Source: Chitinophagales bacterium
GTDB taxonomy: Bacteria > Bacteroidota > Bacteroidia > Chitinophagales > Saprospiraceae
Assembly (NCBI GenBank): GCA_026928325.1
Contig: JAIXKS010000005.1
Location: 51,886 to 115,885 of the forward strand
Length of the DNA stretch: 64,000 bases
Reading direction: 5' to 3'
Position 1 is the stretch's first letter. Each line of letters opens with the position of its first letter. The notes beneath the pieces are model-generated. The model made no database searches, had not been told where the DNA came from, and saw only the letters and a program-made list of their open reading frames with translations. A program made the translations under genes and the position numbers. Positions 54,986 to 62,770 of this stretch are shown here, piece after piece.

Positions 54986-55145
54986 GTGGCTTGTCTATAA
55001 AAATACTTAAATAATAATGGAAGTTGTTTTTTTTAAAGATCGAGGCAAAAAACGCAGACATAGTGGTAACTATGGCGAGTATTTTTAACGATGAGATTTG
55101 AAAAAAGAACGACATTTCATTAAGATATTTTTGTGGACAGAGCAC
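54986..55145 (+). mobile_element. MITE-like element, copy C (complete, 160 bp)
   Basis: It begins GTGGCTTGTCTATAAAA after TA (54984-54985) and ends GTGGACAGAGCAC before TA (55146-55147). It shares the core with copy A over more than 100 bases with few changes and keeps the CATAGT-GGTA-ACTATG hairpin. A minus-strand frame of 69 codons reads through it but does not persist in the other copies, so it is not coding. Confidence 0.8.
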
Positions 55146-55257
55146 TAGATTGGATATTTGCGTGCTTCTAAGTAAAAAAGGCTAAAAAATGGCTTTACGA
55201 TAAGTTTTAGCTACGCTTATTGATGATAATCGTGGTGATTATTACAAATAACTTCCT

Positions 55258-55265
55258 TATATTTG
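55258..55265 (+). promoter_or_regulatory. -7 box (TATATTTG) upstream of the gene at 55298
   Basis: Exact TAnnTTTG, 32 nt before the ATG at 55298. It supports that ATG over the earlier one at 55220, which would lie upstream of the transcript start. Confidence 0.45.
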
Positions 55266-55297
55266 TAACTTTTATTATCCGTAAATCATCATCAATT

Positions 55298-55957
55298 ATG
55301 CATATCCTAGGAAGATACATCCCTGTTATACTGATAACTTTTTTGTGTGGCAATCTTTTTGCCCAAGATGACCAAATCCCTAATCCACCGATTACTGTAG
55401 AATCTTTTTTTGGAGATCGAGCACATACGTATCAATTGATATTCATCAAAAAAATGCAAAGTGTACCTCGCATAGGCTTTCTAGGCATATCCAATTTTCA
55501 AGCTGAATGGGGAGCGCCTTTGATCAATGATTATGTACATCAAGGCAATATCACTTGTAGTGTTGGCGCAGGATTTGACATCAATGCCGGTTTTATTTGG
55601 GATCCGATTTCGGGTATTCAGCCATCTGCAGGTTTCATGTACACCTATGCTAATCCGGAACTATTGATTGTATCGAATCCAAGGGTAGATGTGGCTAAAA
55701 AGGCCAATGCCGATATGCTTGTTTTAGTCGAATACACGCCAGAAATATCTGAAAAGTTCCGACTATACACACGAGATCAAGGTCTGTATGGTTATAATTT
55801 TAGTTACGAAAGTCATACCCGAAGCTACCTTATGCTCCGTGCAGGTTTGACTTATAAGGATATTACGATTGGCTTAGCTAAGGATTTTGACTACTTTGGT
55901 CCTGAAAAAATCTTATTGCACAATATTGGTGGTTTTATCCGTTTAGAGCTTTTCTAA
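55298..55957 (+). CDS. Secreted or outer-membrane protein, unknown function
   Basis: 219 residues. The ATG at 55298 is chosen because it begins a signal peptide (M-H-I-L-G-R...L-F-A-Q-D) and lies after the -7 box; an ATG at 55220 is rejected. The mature part has alternating aromatic patterns (Y-T-Y-A-N-P-E-L, Y-G-Y-N-F-S-Y-E-S) and ends G-G-F-I-R-L-E-L-F, compatible with a small beta-barrel. No family recognised. It stands alone between element C and a convergent haloperoxidase-like gene. Confidence 0.65.
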   Translation: MHILGRYIPVILITFLCGNLFAQDDQIPNPPITVESFFGDRAHTYQLIFIKKMQSVPRIGFLGISNFQAEWGAPLINDYVHQGNITCSVGAGFDINAGFIWDPISGIQPSAGFMYTYANPELLIVSNPRVDVAKKANADMLVLVEYTPEISEKFRLYTRDQGLYGYNFSYESHTRSYLMLRAGLTYKDITIGLAKDFDYFGPEKILLHNIGGFIRLELF

Positions 55958-56024
55958 AAAAATACAAGTGTCTATCTTTTATAGGATAAATCAGCTTGCT
56001 ACCTATGTCGTTGGGTTTTTGGAT

Positions 56025-56097
56025 GCACACCTAAAGGAGTGCTGTCCGAATTTTTTACATGGATGTTTTACCGTGCGATACATTCCTAATGGAATGC
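56025..56097. repeat. Pair of related 18-nt palindromes
   Basis: GCACACCTAAAGGAGTGC (56025-56042) and ACATTCCTAATGGAATGC (56080-56097) share the pattern N-CAYNCCTAANGGANTGC and lie 37 nt apart between the convergent genes at 55957 and 56142. CCTAA-centred palindromes of this kind look like a short intergenic repeat family. As hairpins they could also act as a bidirectional terminator. Confidence 0.5.
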
Positions 56098-56141
56098 TTT
56101 TCTTGTTTTTTCCTAGCTTCTGGTTTTAGACCAAGAACTTA

Positions 56142-57419
56142 TCAATCACCATTTTTAATCACGTAATTGGCTACAGCTATTCCAAGATTTAATCCAGCTT
56201 CGCAATCAGTGAGATAATGAACACCCACTAAAAACCTCGAATAGGCACATTCCTTATACATGTCTTCAAAGTTATCGTAAACTCGCTTTTCGCTATAGAA
56301 TTCTAGACGCTTTTGGTGGCTATCATCTACCCTTTTGATGTCTTTTTTGAAATAATGTTCCAAAACCGTTCCAGCTGTGCCGGCAATTACCGAATGTGCA
56401 GACGGATAAGATGGGAAATTAGGTCGATATCGAGGTTGCCAAGTTGAATCTATATTTTGGCGTATAAACTGTTCTGGCCTCATCAGATTGTATTGATACT
56501 TAAAGTTCCATCCGACTATGGTCGCATCATAAAGTGCCACGCCCAAATCTCGATACATCCTTACGGCTTGCAAGATGGGTAAAGGTTCGGATGCTAAGGT
56601 TTGATTGGCGATAGATACCCAACGACCTATCGGCGTAAAGGTCAAACCGATGGTCTCATCACTCCAGAAATCACCAATCCACTTATCTTCATAGGAAAGT
56701 TTTTTAGATTGCACATACACCGATAAGGCATCATCATACAGCGCCTTTTCAAAATTCGCAGCTCGGATATAAGGAGGTTCTAATAAAAAGGAACGCTTAT
56801 CATATACGATGGTTTTGTTTTTTCCCCATGCGGGTAACATTCCGGTATGATTTGAATATATAAATTTACTTTCAGGTTTATATCCAGGAAGTAGTGGCAT
56901 CGTATCCGAATCTAAGGTATCTCTTCGAAAACGTCCTTCTGTCTCATCAAGGATGTGCATAACATATTGGTCGTTGTAATAGGCTTTTGTATGGAGTTTT
57001 CTATTGGTAGATTGGTATAAACTATTGATCCATGATGCCGCCGAACCGATAGATTTCCGATCATACATCGTATTCATAGATAAGTAAAAAGCGTGATTCA
57101 ACAAGCGGAGTGCCTGCGGACTTGATTCATCAAATAAATGTTGATGTTCTTGAAGCACTTCATAAACGCCCAAACTAATCTGCGCTAAATTTCTCGCTGC
57201 GTATGGAGGAACAGCATTTTTATCAACTCGTTCCAATTGCAAGTAAAGATTGTACCAATCTAACAAAATCTCGGTCGCTTTATCATCGAAACTCGGCTCT
57301 TTCTTGACTTCACTGCGTCGATAGGTCGTCAGAAAAACAGATATAAGCAAGCCGACAATCACTAAGATTTTAAAGATACCTCCTAAAGAATTTTTATATT
57401 TTGTTAAAAATGCGGACAT
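56142..57419 (-). CDS. Vanadium-haloperoxidase-like PAP2 superfamily protein
   Basis: 425 residues with one N-terminal membrane helix (about 14-32), so probably membrane-anchored with the domain outside the cytoplasm. The full PAP2 catalytic set is present near the C-terminus: K-Y-Q-Y-N-L-M-R-P (K-x6-R-P), P-S-Y-P-S-A-H-S (P-S-G-H-like) and S-R-F-L-V-G-V-H-Y-L-T-D (S-R-x3-G-x-H-x3-D). These residues bind phosphate or vanadate, so it may be a phosphatase or haloperoxidase. It lies 12 bp after the sensor kinase in a three-gene operon, suggesting the two-component system controls it. Confidence 0.85.
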   Translation of the reverse strand: MSAFLTKYKNSLGGIFKILVIVGLLISVFLTTYRRSEVKKEPSFDDKATEILLDWYNLYLQLERVDKNAVPPYAARNLAQISLGVYEVLQEHQHLFDESSPQALRLLNHAFYLSMNTMYDRKSIGSAASWINSLYQSTNRKLHTKAYYNDQYVMHILDETEGRFRRDTLDSDTMPLLPGYKPESKFIYSNHTGMLPAWGKNKTIVYDKRSFLLEPPYIRAANFEKALYDDALSVYVQSKKLSYEDKWIGDFWSDETIGLTFTPIGRWVSIANQTLASEPLPILQAVRMYRDLGVALYDATIVGWNFKYQYNLMRPEQFIRQNIDSTWQPRYRPNFPSYPSAHSVIAGTAGTVLEHYFKKDIKRVDDSHQKRLEFYSEKRVYDNFEDMYKECAYSRFLVGVHYLTDCEAGLNLGIAVANYVIKNGD

Positions 57420-57431
57420 ACTCTTTGGGAT

Positions 57432-58796
57432 TTATCTTTCTGAAAAAAACTTCAATGTAAAAATATTGCCCGAAACACCATCCGTCGAAATCACCAATGG
57501 GAAATTATGCACCTTCATAATTAAGGCTACTAAAGCCAATCCGATACCGGAACCTTTAATCTTTTTATGGGTATTACTCCTATAAAATGGTTTAAAGAGC
57601 AATGCCTTTTCTTCGTCCGGAATAATCGTTGCGTGATCCACAATATCAATCATAGGTCGTCCTGGAGATTCAAAATAAATCCGTACAAATGCCGCATGAT
57701 CGGAAGAATATTTACACGCATTTTCTATCAAATTAGCAATCGCTGTTTTAAGTAAAATTTCATTTCCTAAGAGGATAAACTGATCCGCATCTTCAGGCAA
57801 CTCACTGGTATCTACTTGAATTTGATACTCAGGATACATGGATTTAATAGATCGAATAATGTCCCAAATCAATTCATCAAGTCTTACATCCTTAAACTCA
57901 ATCGGTTCGGCACCAGCAGTGATTCGAGTTAATTGCATCAATTGCGACGCCATTTGCTCCAATTCGCGCGCATCTTTTAGAATGGGTGTCAAGCAATTTT
58001 TATATTCTTCAATGGTGCGTTCCTTCATCGTGTGTACCTCAATTCTAGAGATAATGGATGCCAATGGATTGCGAACTTCATGAGAAATAAATGACAAAAA
58101 TCCCTTTTGAATATTAAACGCTTCCTCTATTCTCGCCAATAAATCATTGAAGGCTGTCGCCAAATGGGCTATTTCGTCTTGGCTAGGTCCTACATAAATC
58201 CTCGCCGACAATTGATCCGGCAAAATATTATCCATGTCCTGAATGACGCGCTGGATGGGCAACATGGCTCGACGAGCATTAAAATATCCGGCTATCGCTG
58301 TTATCAATAAAAAAACGATGAATGTCCAAACCAAAATTCCTTGAAGGCTCTTTAACTCTTCGGAGATAAATTCTCCTTTGCCGATAAGGACAAATTGTTT
58401 TCCTCCCGGAGTTTGATAGTTGATACCTATGGCTTTATACGGTCCTAATGGAAATAAATATTCGCCATCCTTTTGGATTTTATCGAGAATCTCTTGATTA
58501 ATCAACGGCTCTTCCATAAATGAAAAGACCAATTGATCCCGATCGTTATAGATTAAGATGTTATCCTTGACGTTTAATAGTGGTTTTTCGTCAGCACCAT
58601 ATAGACTCTCCTGATTAAAGCCGTAGTCACTTCTTTCAATCATGCTCAATGTCATCAAAGCATTTGTCCGCAGTGACAAATAAAACTGCTTTTCCATCTG
58701 CCCCTTAAAACTCAAATAAATGAGCATTAGCGCAAGGAACAACAATAAAGCCGTCACAAAAAAATAAGTTAGTGTCAACTTAGTTTTAATCTGCAT
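57432..58796 (-). CDS. Sensor histidine kinase
   Basis: 454 residues. Two membrane helices (about 8-30 and 152-172) enclose a ~120-residue periplasmic sensor. A HAMP-like linker follows, then the HisKA box F-I-S-H-E-V-R-N-P with phosphoacceptor H239. The GHKL ATPase has the N-box A-N-L-I-E-N-A-C-K-Y-S near 350 and G-S-G-I-G-L-A-L-V near 425. It is a CusS/OmpR-partner-type kinase, overlapping its response regulator by 11 nt. The signal is unknown. Confidence 0.92.
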   Translation of the reverse strand: MQIKTKLTLTYFFVTALLLFLALMLIYLSFKGQMEKQFYLSLRTNALMTLSMIERSDYGFNQESLYGADEKPLLNVKDNILIYNDRDQLVFSFMEEPLINQEILDKIQKDGEYLFPLGPYKAIGINYQTPGGKQFVLIGKGEFISEELKSLQGILVWTFIVFLLITAIAGYFNARRAMLPIQRVIQDMDNILPDQLSARIYVGPSQDEIAHLATAFNDLLARIEEAFNIQKGFLSFISHEVRNPLASIISRIEVHTMKERTIEEYKNCLTPILKDARELEQMASQLMQLTRITAGAEPIEFKDVRLDELIWDIIRSIKSMYPEYQIQVDTSELPEDADQFILLGNEILLKTAIANLIENACKYSSDHAAFVRIYFESPGRPMIDIVDHATIIPDEEKALLFKPFYRSNTHKKIKGSGIGLALVALIMKVHNFPLVISTDGVSGNIFTLKFFSER

Positions 58797-59472
58797 GCTT
58801 ATCCGGATTAAAGATGTATCCTACACCAAATTTGGTGTGAATCAACTTGTTATCAAATCCTTTATCCAACTTATTGCGTAGGTAATTGACATACACTTCT
58901 ACAATATTGGTGCCTGTATCAAAGTCAATATCCCATACCATTTTTGCAATATCGGCCTTGGTGACAACTCTATTCTCATTTTTCAAAAAGAACTCAAGCA
59001 ATCTAAATTCTTTTTTTGTCAAATCGAGGTTTTTGCCTGCTCGTACAGCGGTCATGTTTACAAAATCGACTACGAGATTATCTACTTCCTTAACTAAAAC
59101 ATTGTAGGAAGCAACTTTTCGCCGTTCGAGTGCCTTTAATCTAGCCATGAGTTCATTAAAATGAAACGGCTTGGGCAAGTAGTCATCGGCACCGACCTCA
59201 AGTCCCGCGATTCTATCCTCAACAGAGTCTAATGCACTGACAATGATAATGGGAACCAACGAACCCGTAGCCCGTACCTGACGGCATATATCCAATCCAT
59301 GCATACCGGGCAATAATAAATCTACGATTGCAGCACTATATTCATTTTTAAGCAGCAAATCTAGACCATCAATCCCATTATTAGCGACGCTAACCTGAAA
59401 TCCATTTTCTTCAAGTCCCATTCTGACCATTTCCTGGAGGCCCAATTGATCCTCAATGATAAGTATATGCAT
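58786..59472 (-). CDS. OmpR-family response regulator
   Basis: 228 residues from the ATG at 59472; a TTG at 59493 would add seven non-conserved residues and is rejected. The receiver domain (1-115) has acidic pocket I-I-E-D and phosphoacceptor D51 in V-D-L-L-L-P-G, with the Lys in L-P-K-P-F. The winged-helix DNA-binding domain (about 128-225) has L-T-K-K-E-F-R-L-L-E and V-E-V-Y-V-N-Y-L-R-N-K. It overlaps the sensor kinase and precedes the haloperoxidase-like gene, its likely target. Confidence 0.94.
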   Translation of the reverse strand: MHILIIEDQLGLQEMVRMGLEENGFQVSVANNGIDGLDLLLKNEYSAAIVDLLLPGMHGLDICRQVRATGSLVPIIIVSALDSVEDRIAGLEVGADDYLPKPFHFNELMARLKALERRKVASYNVLVKEVDNLVVDFVNMTAVRAGKNLDLTKKEFRLLEFFLKNENRVVTKADIAKMVWDIDFDTGTNIVEVYVNYLRNKLDKGFDNKLIHTKFGVGYIFNPDKHAD

Positions 59473-59549
59473 GATGATGGGTTTTAATACCAATTTCGTA
59501 TCCCAAATCTCTGGAATATTTCAGCAATTTAAATAAGGTATAATCTGTA

Positions 59550-59557
59550 CAAAGATA
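59550..59557 (-). promoter_or_regulatory. -7 box (TATCTTTG) upstream of the two-component operon
   Basis: Exact TAnnTTTG on the minus strand, 77 nt before the response-regulator ATG. No TTG at standard spacing. Confidence 0.35.
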
Positions 59558-59630
59558 ACTCAATTGGCTGAATTATTGGGTGCTAATGGTGAAAATCTAA
59601 TACAATTTTAAAAAATCAATAAATCGTAAG

Positions 59631-59993
59631 TTATTCCGGAACCTGTTTTGTCTTATAATAATGGTTTTCATAAACTGCACGCAACGAATCCATTGCAGCA
59701 CTTTGCAGGATAAATAAAGAATCTGGCATGGTCTTTAGCTTATCCATATCAGAACGAATAACATCCACTGAGATGCCTGTCATTTTGCTAATCTGATCCA
59801 TATAGACATTGGCCATACTGTCACGCACCGATGGGTCGTTTAACTCATTGGCTGCATTGACGGAATAAATCTGTACCAAGACATTTACGATTTGTTCGGT
59901 ACTCATTTCTAGTTTGGGATACTTCTTCTTAGGCTTGCCACAACCCAAAACGAAGAACAAGATTACTACCGAAAATACCCATTTCCTCATCAT
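59631..59993 (-). CDS. DUF4296 lipoprotein
   Basis: 120 residues from the ATG at 59993; a longer frame from 60083 would place 30 residues before the signal peptide and is rejected. The lipobox V-L-G-C-G gives Cys18. The rest is helical (M-S-T-E-Q-I-V-N-V-L-V-Q-I-Y, then M-A-N-V-Y-M-D-Q-I), matching DUF4296, a small Bacteroidota family of unknown function. It overlaps the SixA-like gene by 4 nt (59990-59993), so both are cotranscribed. Confidence 0.75.
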   Translation of the reverse strand: MMRKWVFSVVILFFVLGCGKPKKKYPKLEMSTEQIVNVLVQIYSVNAANELNDPSVRDSMANVYMDQISKMTGISVDVIRSDMDKLKTMPDSLFILQSAAMDSLRAVYENHYYKTKQVPE

Positions 59994-60484
59994 GATTTTG
60001 GGTTTTTGGGTGATAAAATATGTGCCAAATGTATATCCTTCCAGCCTATATCTTGCCATGACATCTCTTCCTTGACGGTACAAACCAGAACGCCACAGGT
60101 AGGTACATTATCAGTTACGCCAGGCTTTAACATATTAGCCAACCAAGTGATTCCGGGGTTGTGCCCAAACAAGGCCAAACCAATAACGGATTCGGGCTGC
60201 TCAATAATCTCATCCAGGTAATCCTCCGGATCTCCATGATAGAGCTTTTTCGCCAAACTCACATCAAGTTTGTATTTCTCAGCAAAAAAAGATGCGGTAG
60301 AACGTGCTCTATTTGCCGTGGAAGCGATGATTTTATCTATAACATAGCCACTTTGCTGCATCACCTCTGCCATCATTGGAGCATCATGCCATCCACGTTC
60401 ATCCAAAGGTCGATCATGATCCAACATCATAGGATCAGTCCAAGAGGATTTTGCATGCCGAACAAAGTAAATATATTTTTCCAA
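59990..60484 (-). CDS. SixA-like histidine phosphatase
   Basis: 164 residues, histidine phosphatase fold. N-terminal catalytic R-H-A-K-S-S-W (phospho-His10), A-S-T-A-N-R-A-R near 55-62 with the second catalytic Arg, and the second His in F-G-H-N-P-G near 112. SixA in E. coli dephosphorylates phosphohistidine in ArcB or PTS proteins; small Bacteroidota homologues are uncharacterised. It overlaps the DUF4296 lipoprotein gene and lies 76 bp after pyrD on the same strand. Confidence 0.88.
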   Translation of the reverse strand: MEKYIYFVRHAKSSWTDPMMLDHDRPLDERGWHDAPMMAEVMQQSGYVIDKIIASTANRARSTASFFAEKYKLDVSLAKKLYHGDPEDYLDEIIEQPESVIGLALFGHNPGITWLANMLKPGVTDNVPTCGVLVCTVKEEMSWQDIGWKDIHLAHILSPKNPKS

Positions 60485-60560
60485 TGGCTGATTTCGATTT
60501 TAATGTTAACTCAATTCTTCCTTAGAATGTTTATTGGATCGCTTATAAACTTCGAGCTTC

Positions 60561-61604
60561 TCATGGGGTTTCTAAAAGATTCGTGTCCAAAAAGCTAGCA
60601 TTGATCTTCTTCATCAATCCTGGACCCTCATAAATCATACCGGTATAAACTTGAACCAGCTTGGCACCTGCTTGAATTTTATCGATAGCATCCTGAGCTG
60701 AAGCAATACCTCCTACACCGATAATATCCAACGTTTTACCCGATTTATCGTATAAATAACGAATTACTTCGGTCGATCGCTCTGTCAATGGGCGGCCACT
60801 CAAGCCTCCAGCACCAATATCCTCAGTAGAAATGGTCAACTTACTTCTATCTAAGGTCGTATTCGTTGCAATGACGCCATGGATTTTTGTAGTTTGGACA
60901 ATTTCGAGGATATCATCCAACTGTGCATTCGTCAAATCCGGAGCTATTTTCAAAAATATAGGTCGTAAGACTGGCTTTGCTTGATTCATGACCATCAATT
61001 CATGCAATAGTTTTTGTAAGGGCGCTTTCTCTTGCAATTCGCGAAGTCCCGGCGTATTTGGCGAGCTGACATTGACTACAAAATAATCAACATGGTCGTA
61101 AAGCGCTTCAAAACAGCGCACATAATCGGAAGCAGCCTGATCATTGGGCGTGGCCTTGTTTTTACCGATATTGCCACCTATGATGATGCCGTTGCCTTTT
61201 CTTTGCTTCAAGCGCGCTGCCATGGCCAAGACACCATCATTATTAAAGCCCATGCGATTGATTAATGCTTCGTGCTTGGGTATTCTAAACAGTCGTGGCG
61301 CATCATTACCCGGTTGTCCTAAAGGCGTAACCGTTCCTATTTCTATCGATCCAAAACCTAGGTAAGCCAGCGACTCAAAATATTTTCCATCCTTATCAAA
61401 GCCCGCAGCAAGACCAACCCTATTGGGAAACTTCAGGCCAGCAACTTCAACTTCAAGGCGTTGATCCTCCAAGACAAACCATCGTTTAAATAGCCATTTC
61501 ATCCCTGGAATAGCTAATGTTAATTTTAAAAGAGCCATCGTCAGATGGTGCGCCTTTTCAGGCGAAAACAAAAAGAATATGGGCTTTATGACCTGGCGAT
61601 ACAT
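60561..61604 (-). CDS. pyrD: Dihydroorotate dehydrogenase, class 2 (quinone)
   Basis: 347 residues. The N-terminal helical extension (about 1-45) is the membrane-association domain of class 2 enzymes. FMN barrel: A-G-F-D-K-D-G near 67, P-R-L-F-R-I near 103-108, the [11 protein letters not shown] active-site loop with the catalytic Ser near 178, and the FMN-phosphate segment I-G-V-G-G-I near 295. It oxidises dihydroorotate to orotate with quinone as acceptor, in pyrimidine synthesis. A TATCTTTG box lies at 61628-61635. Possible operon with sixA and DUF4296. Confidence 0.94.
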   Translation of the reverse strand: MYRQVIKPIFFLFSPEKAHHLTMALLKLTLAIPGMKWLFKRWFVLEDQRLEVEVAGLKFPNRVGLAAGFDKDGKYFESLAYLGFGSIEIGTVTPLGQPGNDAPRLFRIPKHEALINRMGFNNDGVLAMAARLKQRKGNGIIIGGNIGKNKATPNDQAASDYVRCFEALYDHVDYFVVNVSSPNTPGLRELQEKAPLQKLLHELMVMNQAKPVLRPIFLKIAPDLTNAQLDDILEIVQTTKIHGVIATNTTLDRSKLTISTEDIGAGGLSGRPLTERSTEVIRYLYDKSGKTLDIIGVGGIASAQDAIDKIQAGAKLVQVYTGMIYEGPGLMKKINASFLDTNLLETP

Positions 61605-61627
61605 GGTATAAATATTGGCTTTGGGCT

Positions 61628-61635
61628 CAAAGATA
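61628..61635 (-). promoter_or_regulatory. -7 box (TATCTTTG) upstream of pyrD
   Basis: Exact TAnnTTTG on the minus strand, 23 nt before the pyrD ATG. No TTG partner at standard spacing. Confidence 0.4.
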
Positions 61636-61699
61636 TTTCAAATTTATGAATTATTGAAGATATTCCAAACCTGAGCTAGAATTAAATGATTATTGGCAA

Positions 61700-61858
61700 G
61701 TGCGCTGTCTATAAAAAGACTTAAATTATAATGGAAGTTGTTTTTTAAAAGATCAAGGCAAAAAACGCAGACATTGTGGTAACTATGACAAGTATTTTTA
61801 ACGATGAGATTTGAAAAAAGAACAACATTTCTTTAAGATTTTTTTGTGGACAGAGCAC
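61700..61858 (+). mobile_element. MITE-like element, copy D (tandem, first)
   Basis: 159 bp, starting GTGCGCTGTCTATAAAA and ending GACAGAGCAC. The left flank is AA rather than TA. The right TA (61859-61860) is shared with copy E, as if E inserted at the TA beside D or the reverse. The core hairpin has one mismatch (CATTGT/ACTATG). Confidence 0.8.
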
Positions 61859-61860
61859 TA

Positions 61861-62019
61861 GAGCTCTGTCTATAAAAAGACTTAAATTATAATGGAAGTT
61901 ATTTTTTTAAAGATCAAGGCGAAAAACGCAGGCATAGTGGTAACTATGACGAGTATTTTTAACGATGAGATTTGAAAAAAGAACAACATTTCTTTAAGAT
62001 TTTTTTGTGGACAGAGCAC
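61861..62019 (+). mobile_element. MITE-like element, copy E (tandem, second)
   Basis: 159 bp, starting GAGCTCTGTCTATAAAA directly after the shared TA and ending GACAGAGCAC before TA (62020-62021). Nearly identical to D, with the core hairpin CATAGT/ACTATG intact. D and E share changes not in A or C (AACAACATTTCTTTAAGA), so one probably arose from the other. Confidence 0.8.
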
Positions 62020-62090
62020 TAGTTACACCCCTGAGTCCAAGGCCTGATGCACAAAAAACACCTACCCATTTACAAATACCTCATGGATCT

Positions 62091-62122
62091 TTGTATTCTT
62101 TTCAGCTTTATCAGTACATTTG
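62091..62122 (+). promoter_or_regulatory. Bacteroidota two-box promoter for the lipoprotein gene at 62142
   Basis: TTG (62091-62093), 21 nt, TACATTTG (62115-62122), 19 nt before the ATG at 62142. It supports that start over any upstream ATG. Confidence 0.6.
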
Positions 62123-62141
62123 CCTAACAAAAAATTTAAAC

Positions 62142-62561
62142 ATGAGATTTTATATGCTTTTCGTCTTCGCCCTATTGTTGGTAGCTTGCAAAAATCAAAA
62201 TACTAAGGTCGAAGATCCGACATCCGCGACGGAAGTTGAAGATTCACCTTTATATCAAAAAATTATGGCTATGCATGATGCAGTCATGCCTGAGTTATCC
62301 ACTATTCATCGATTAAAAAAAGAATTGGAATCAATGGATACTCCAGAAAATACAGCGATTATAGGCGCAAAAATCAAGATGCTCGATGAGGCAGATGATG
62401 CTATGATGAGTTGGATGGCCATGTTTAAATTGCCGGATGACCCAACCCAAAACGAAACCTACCTTAGGGAAGAAGTTGTCAAAATGAGAACCGTGAGTGA
62501 TATGATGCATCAAGCCATTGAAGATGCGAGTGCCACCATAGAAGAACTGAAGAAATCCTAA
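62142..62561 (+). CDS. Lipoprotein, unknown function
   Basis: 139 residues. The lipobox L-L-V-A-C-K gives Cys16; an upstream in-frame ATG at 62007 lies in element E and before the promoter, so it is rejected. The mature protein is helical and Met/Asp/Glu-rich (A-M-H-D-A-V-M-P-E-L, K-M-L-D-E-A-D-D-A-M-M-S-W), a probable coiled-coil or four-helix protein. No family recognised. It is bracketed by repeat copies, and its stop TAA overlaps the TA at the start of copy F. Confidence 0.7.
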   Translation: MRFYMLFVFALLLVACKNQNTKVEDPTSATEVEDSPLYQKIMAMHDAVMPELSTIHRLKKELESMDTPENTAIIGAKIKMLDEADDAMMSWMAMFKLPDDPTQNETYLREEVVKMRTVSDMMHQAIEDASATIEELKKS

Positions 62562-62688
62562 TGCTCTAAATTATAATGGAAGTTGTTTTTTTGATGATCA
62601 AGGCAAAAAAACGCAGGCATAGTGGTACCTATGGTGCGTTTGAAAAAAGAACGACATTTCATTAAGATCCTTTTATTGACAGAATACA
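62561..62688 (+). mobile_element. MITE-like element, copy F (degenerate)
   Basis: It begins ATGCTCT (for GTGCTCT) at the end of the lipoprotein stop codon. It keeps TTATAATGGAAGTTG and AAAACGCAGGCATAGTGGTA, but lacks much of the left terminus and the segment after the hairpin (GAGTATTTTTAACG and around it). The right end reads TATTGACAGAATAC. It looks like an old, internally deleted copy. Confidence 0.7.
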
Positions 62689-62770
62689 AGTTTTAAGTAT
62701 TTCTTAATTGGAAGATTAAAAACAAACTTTCAAATAATAGTGTTCTATTAATCAATCATTTATTAACGAC

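Noticed and set aside
54936..55145. 69-codon minus-strand frame across element C
   Set aside because: It runs through the repeat and the same frame is not kept in copies A, B, D or E, so it is not a conserved coding sequence or transposase remnant.
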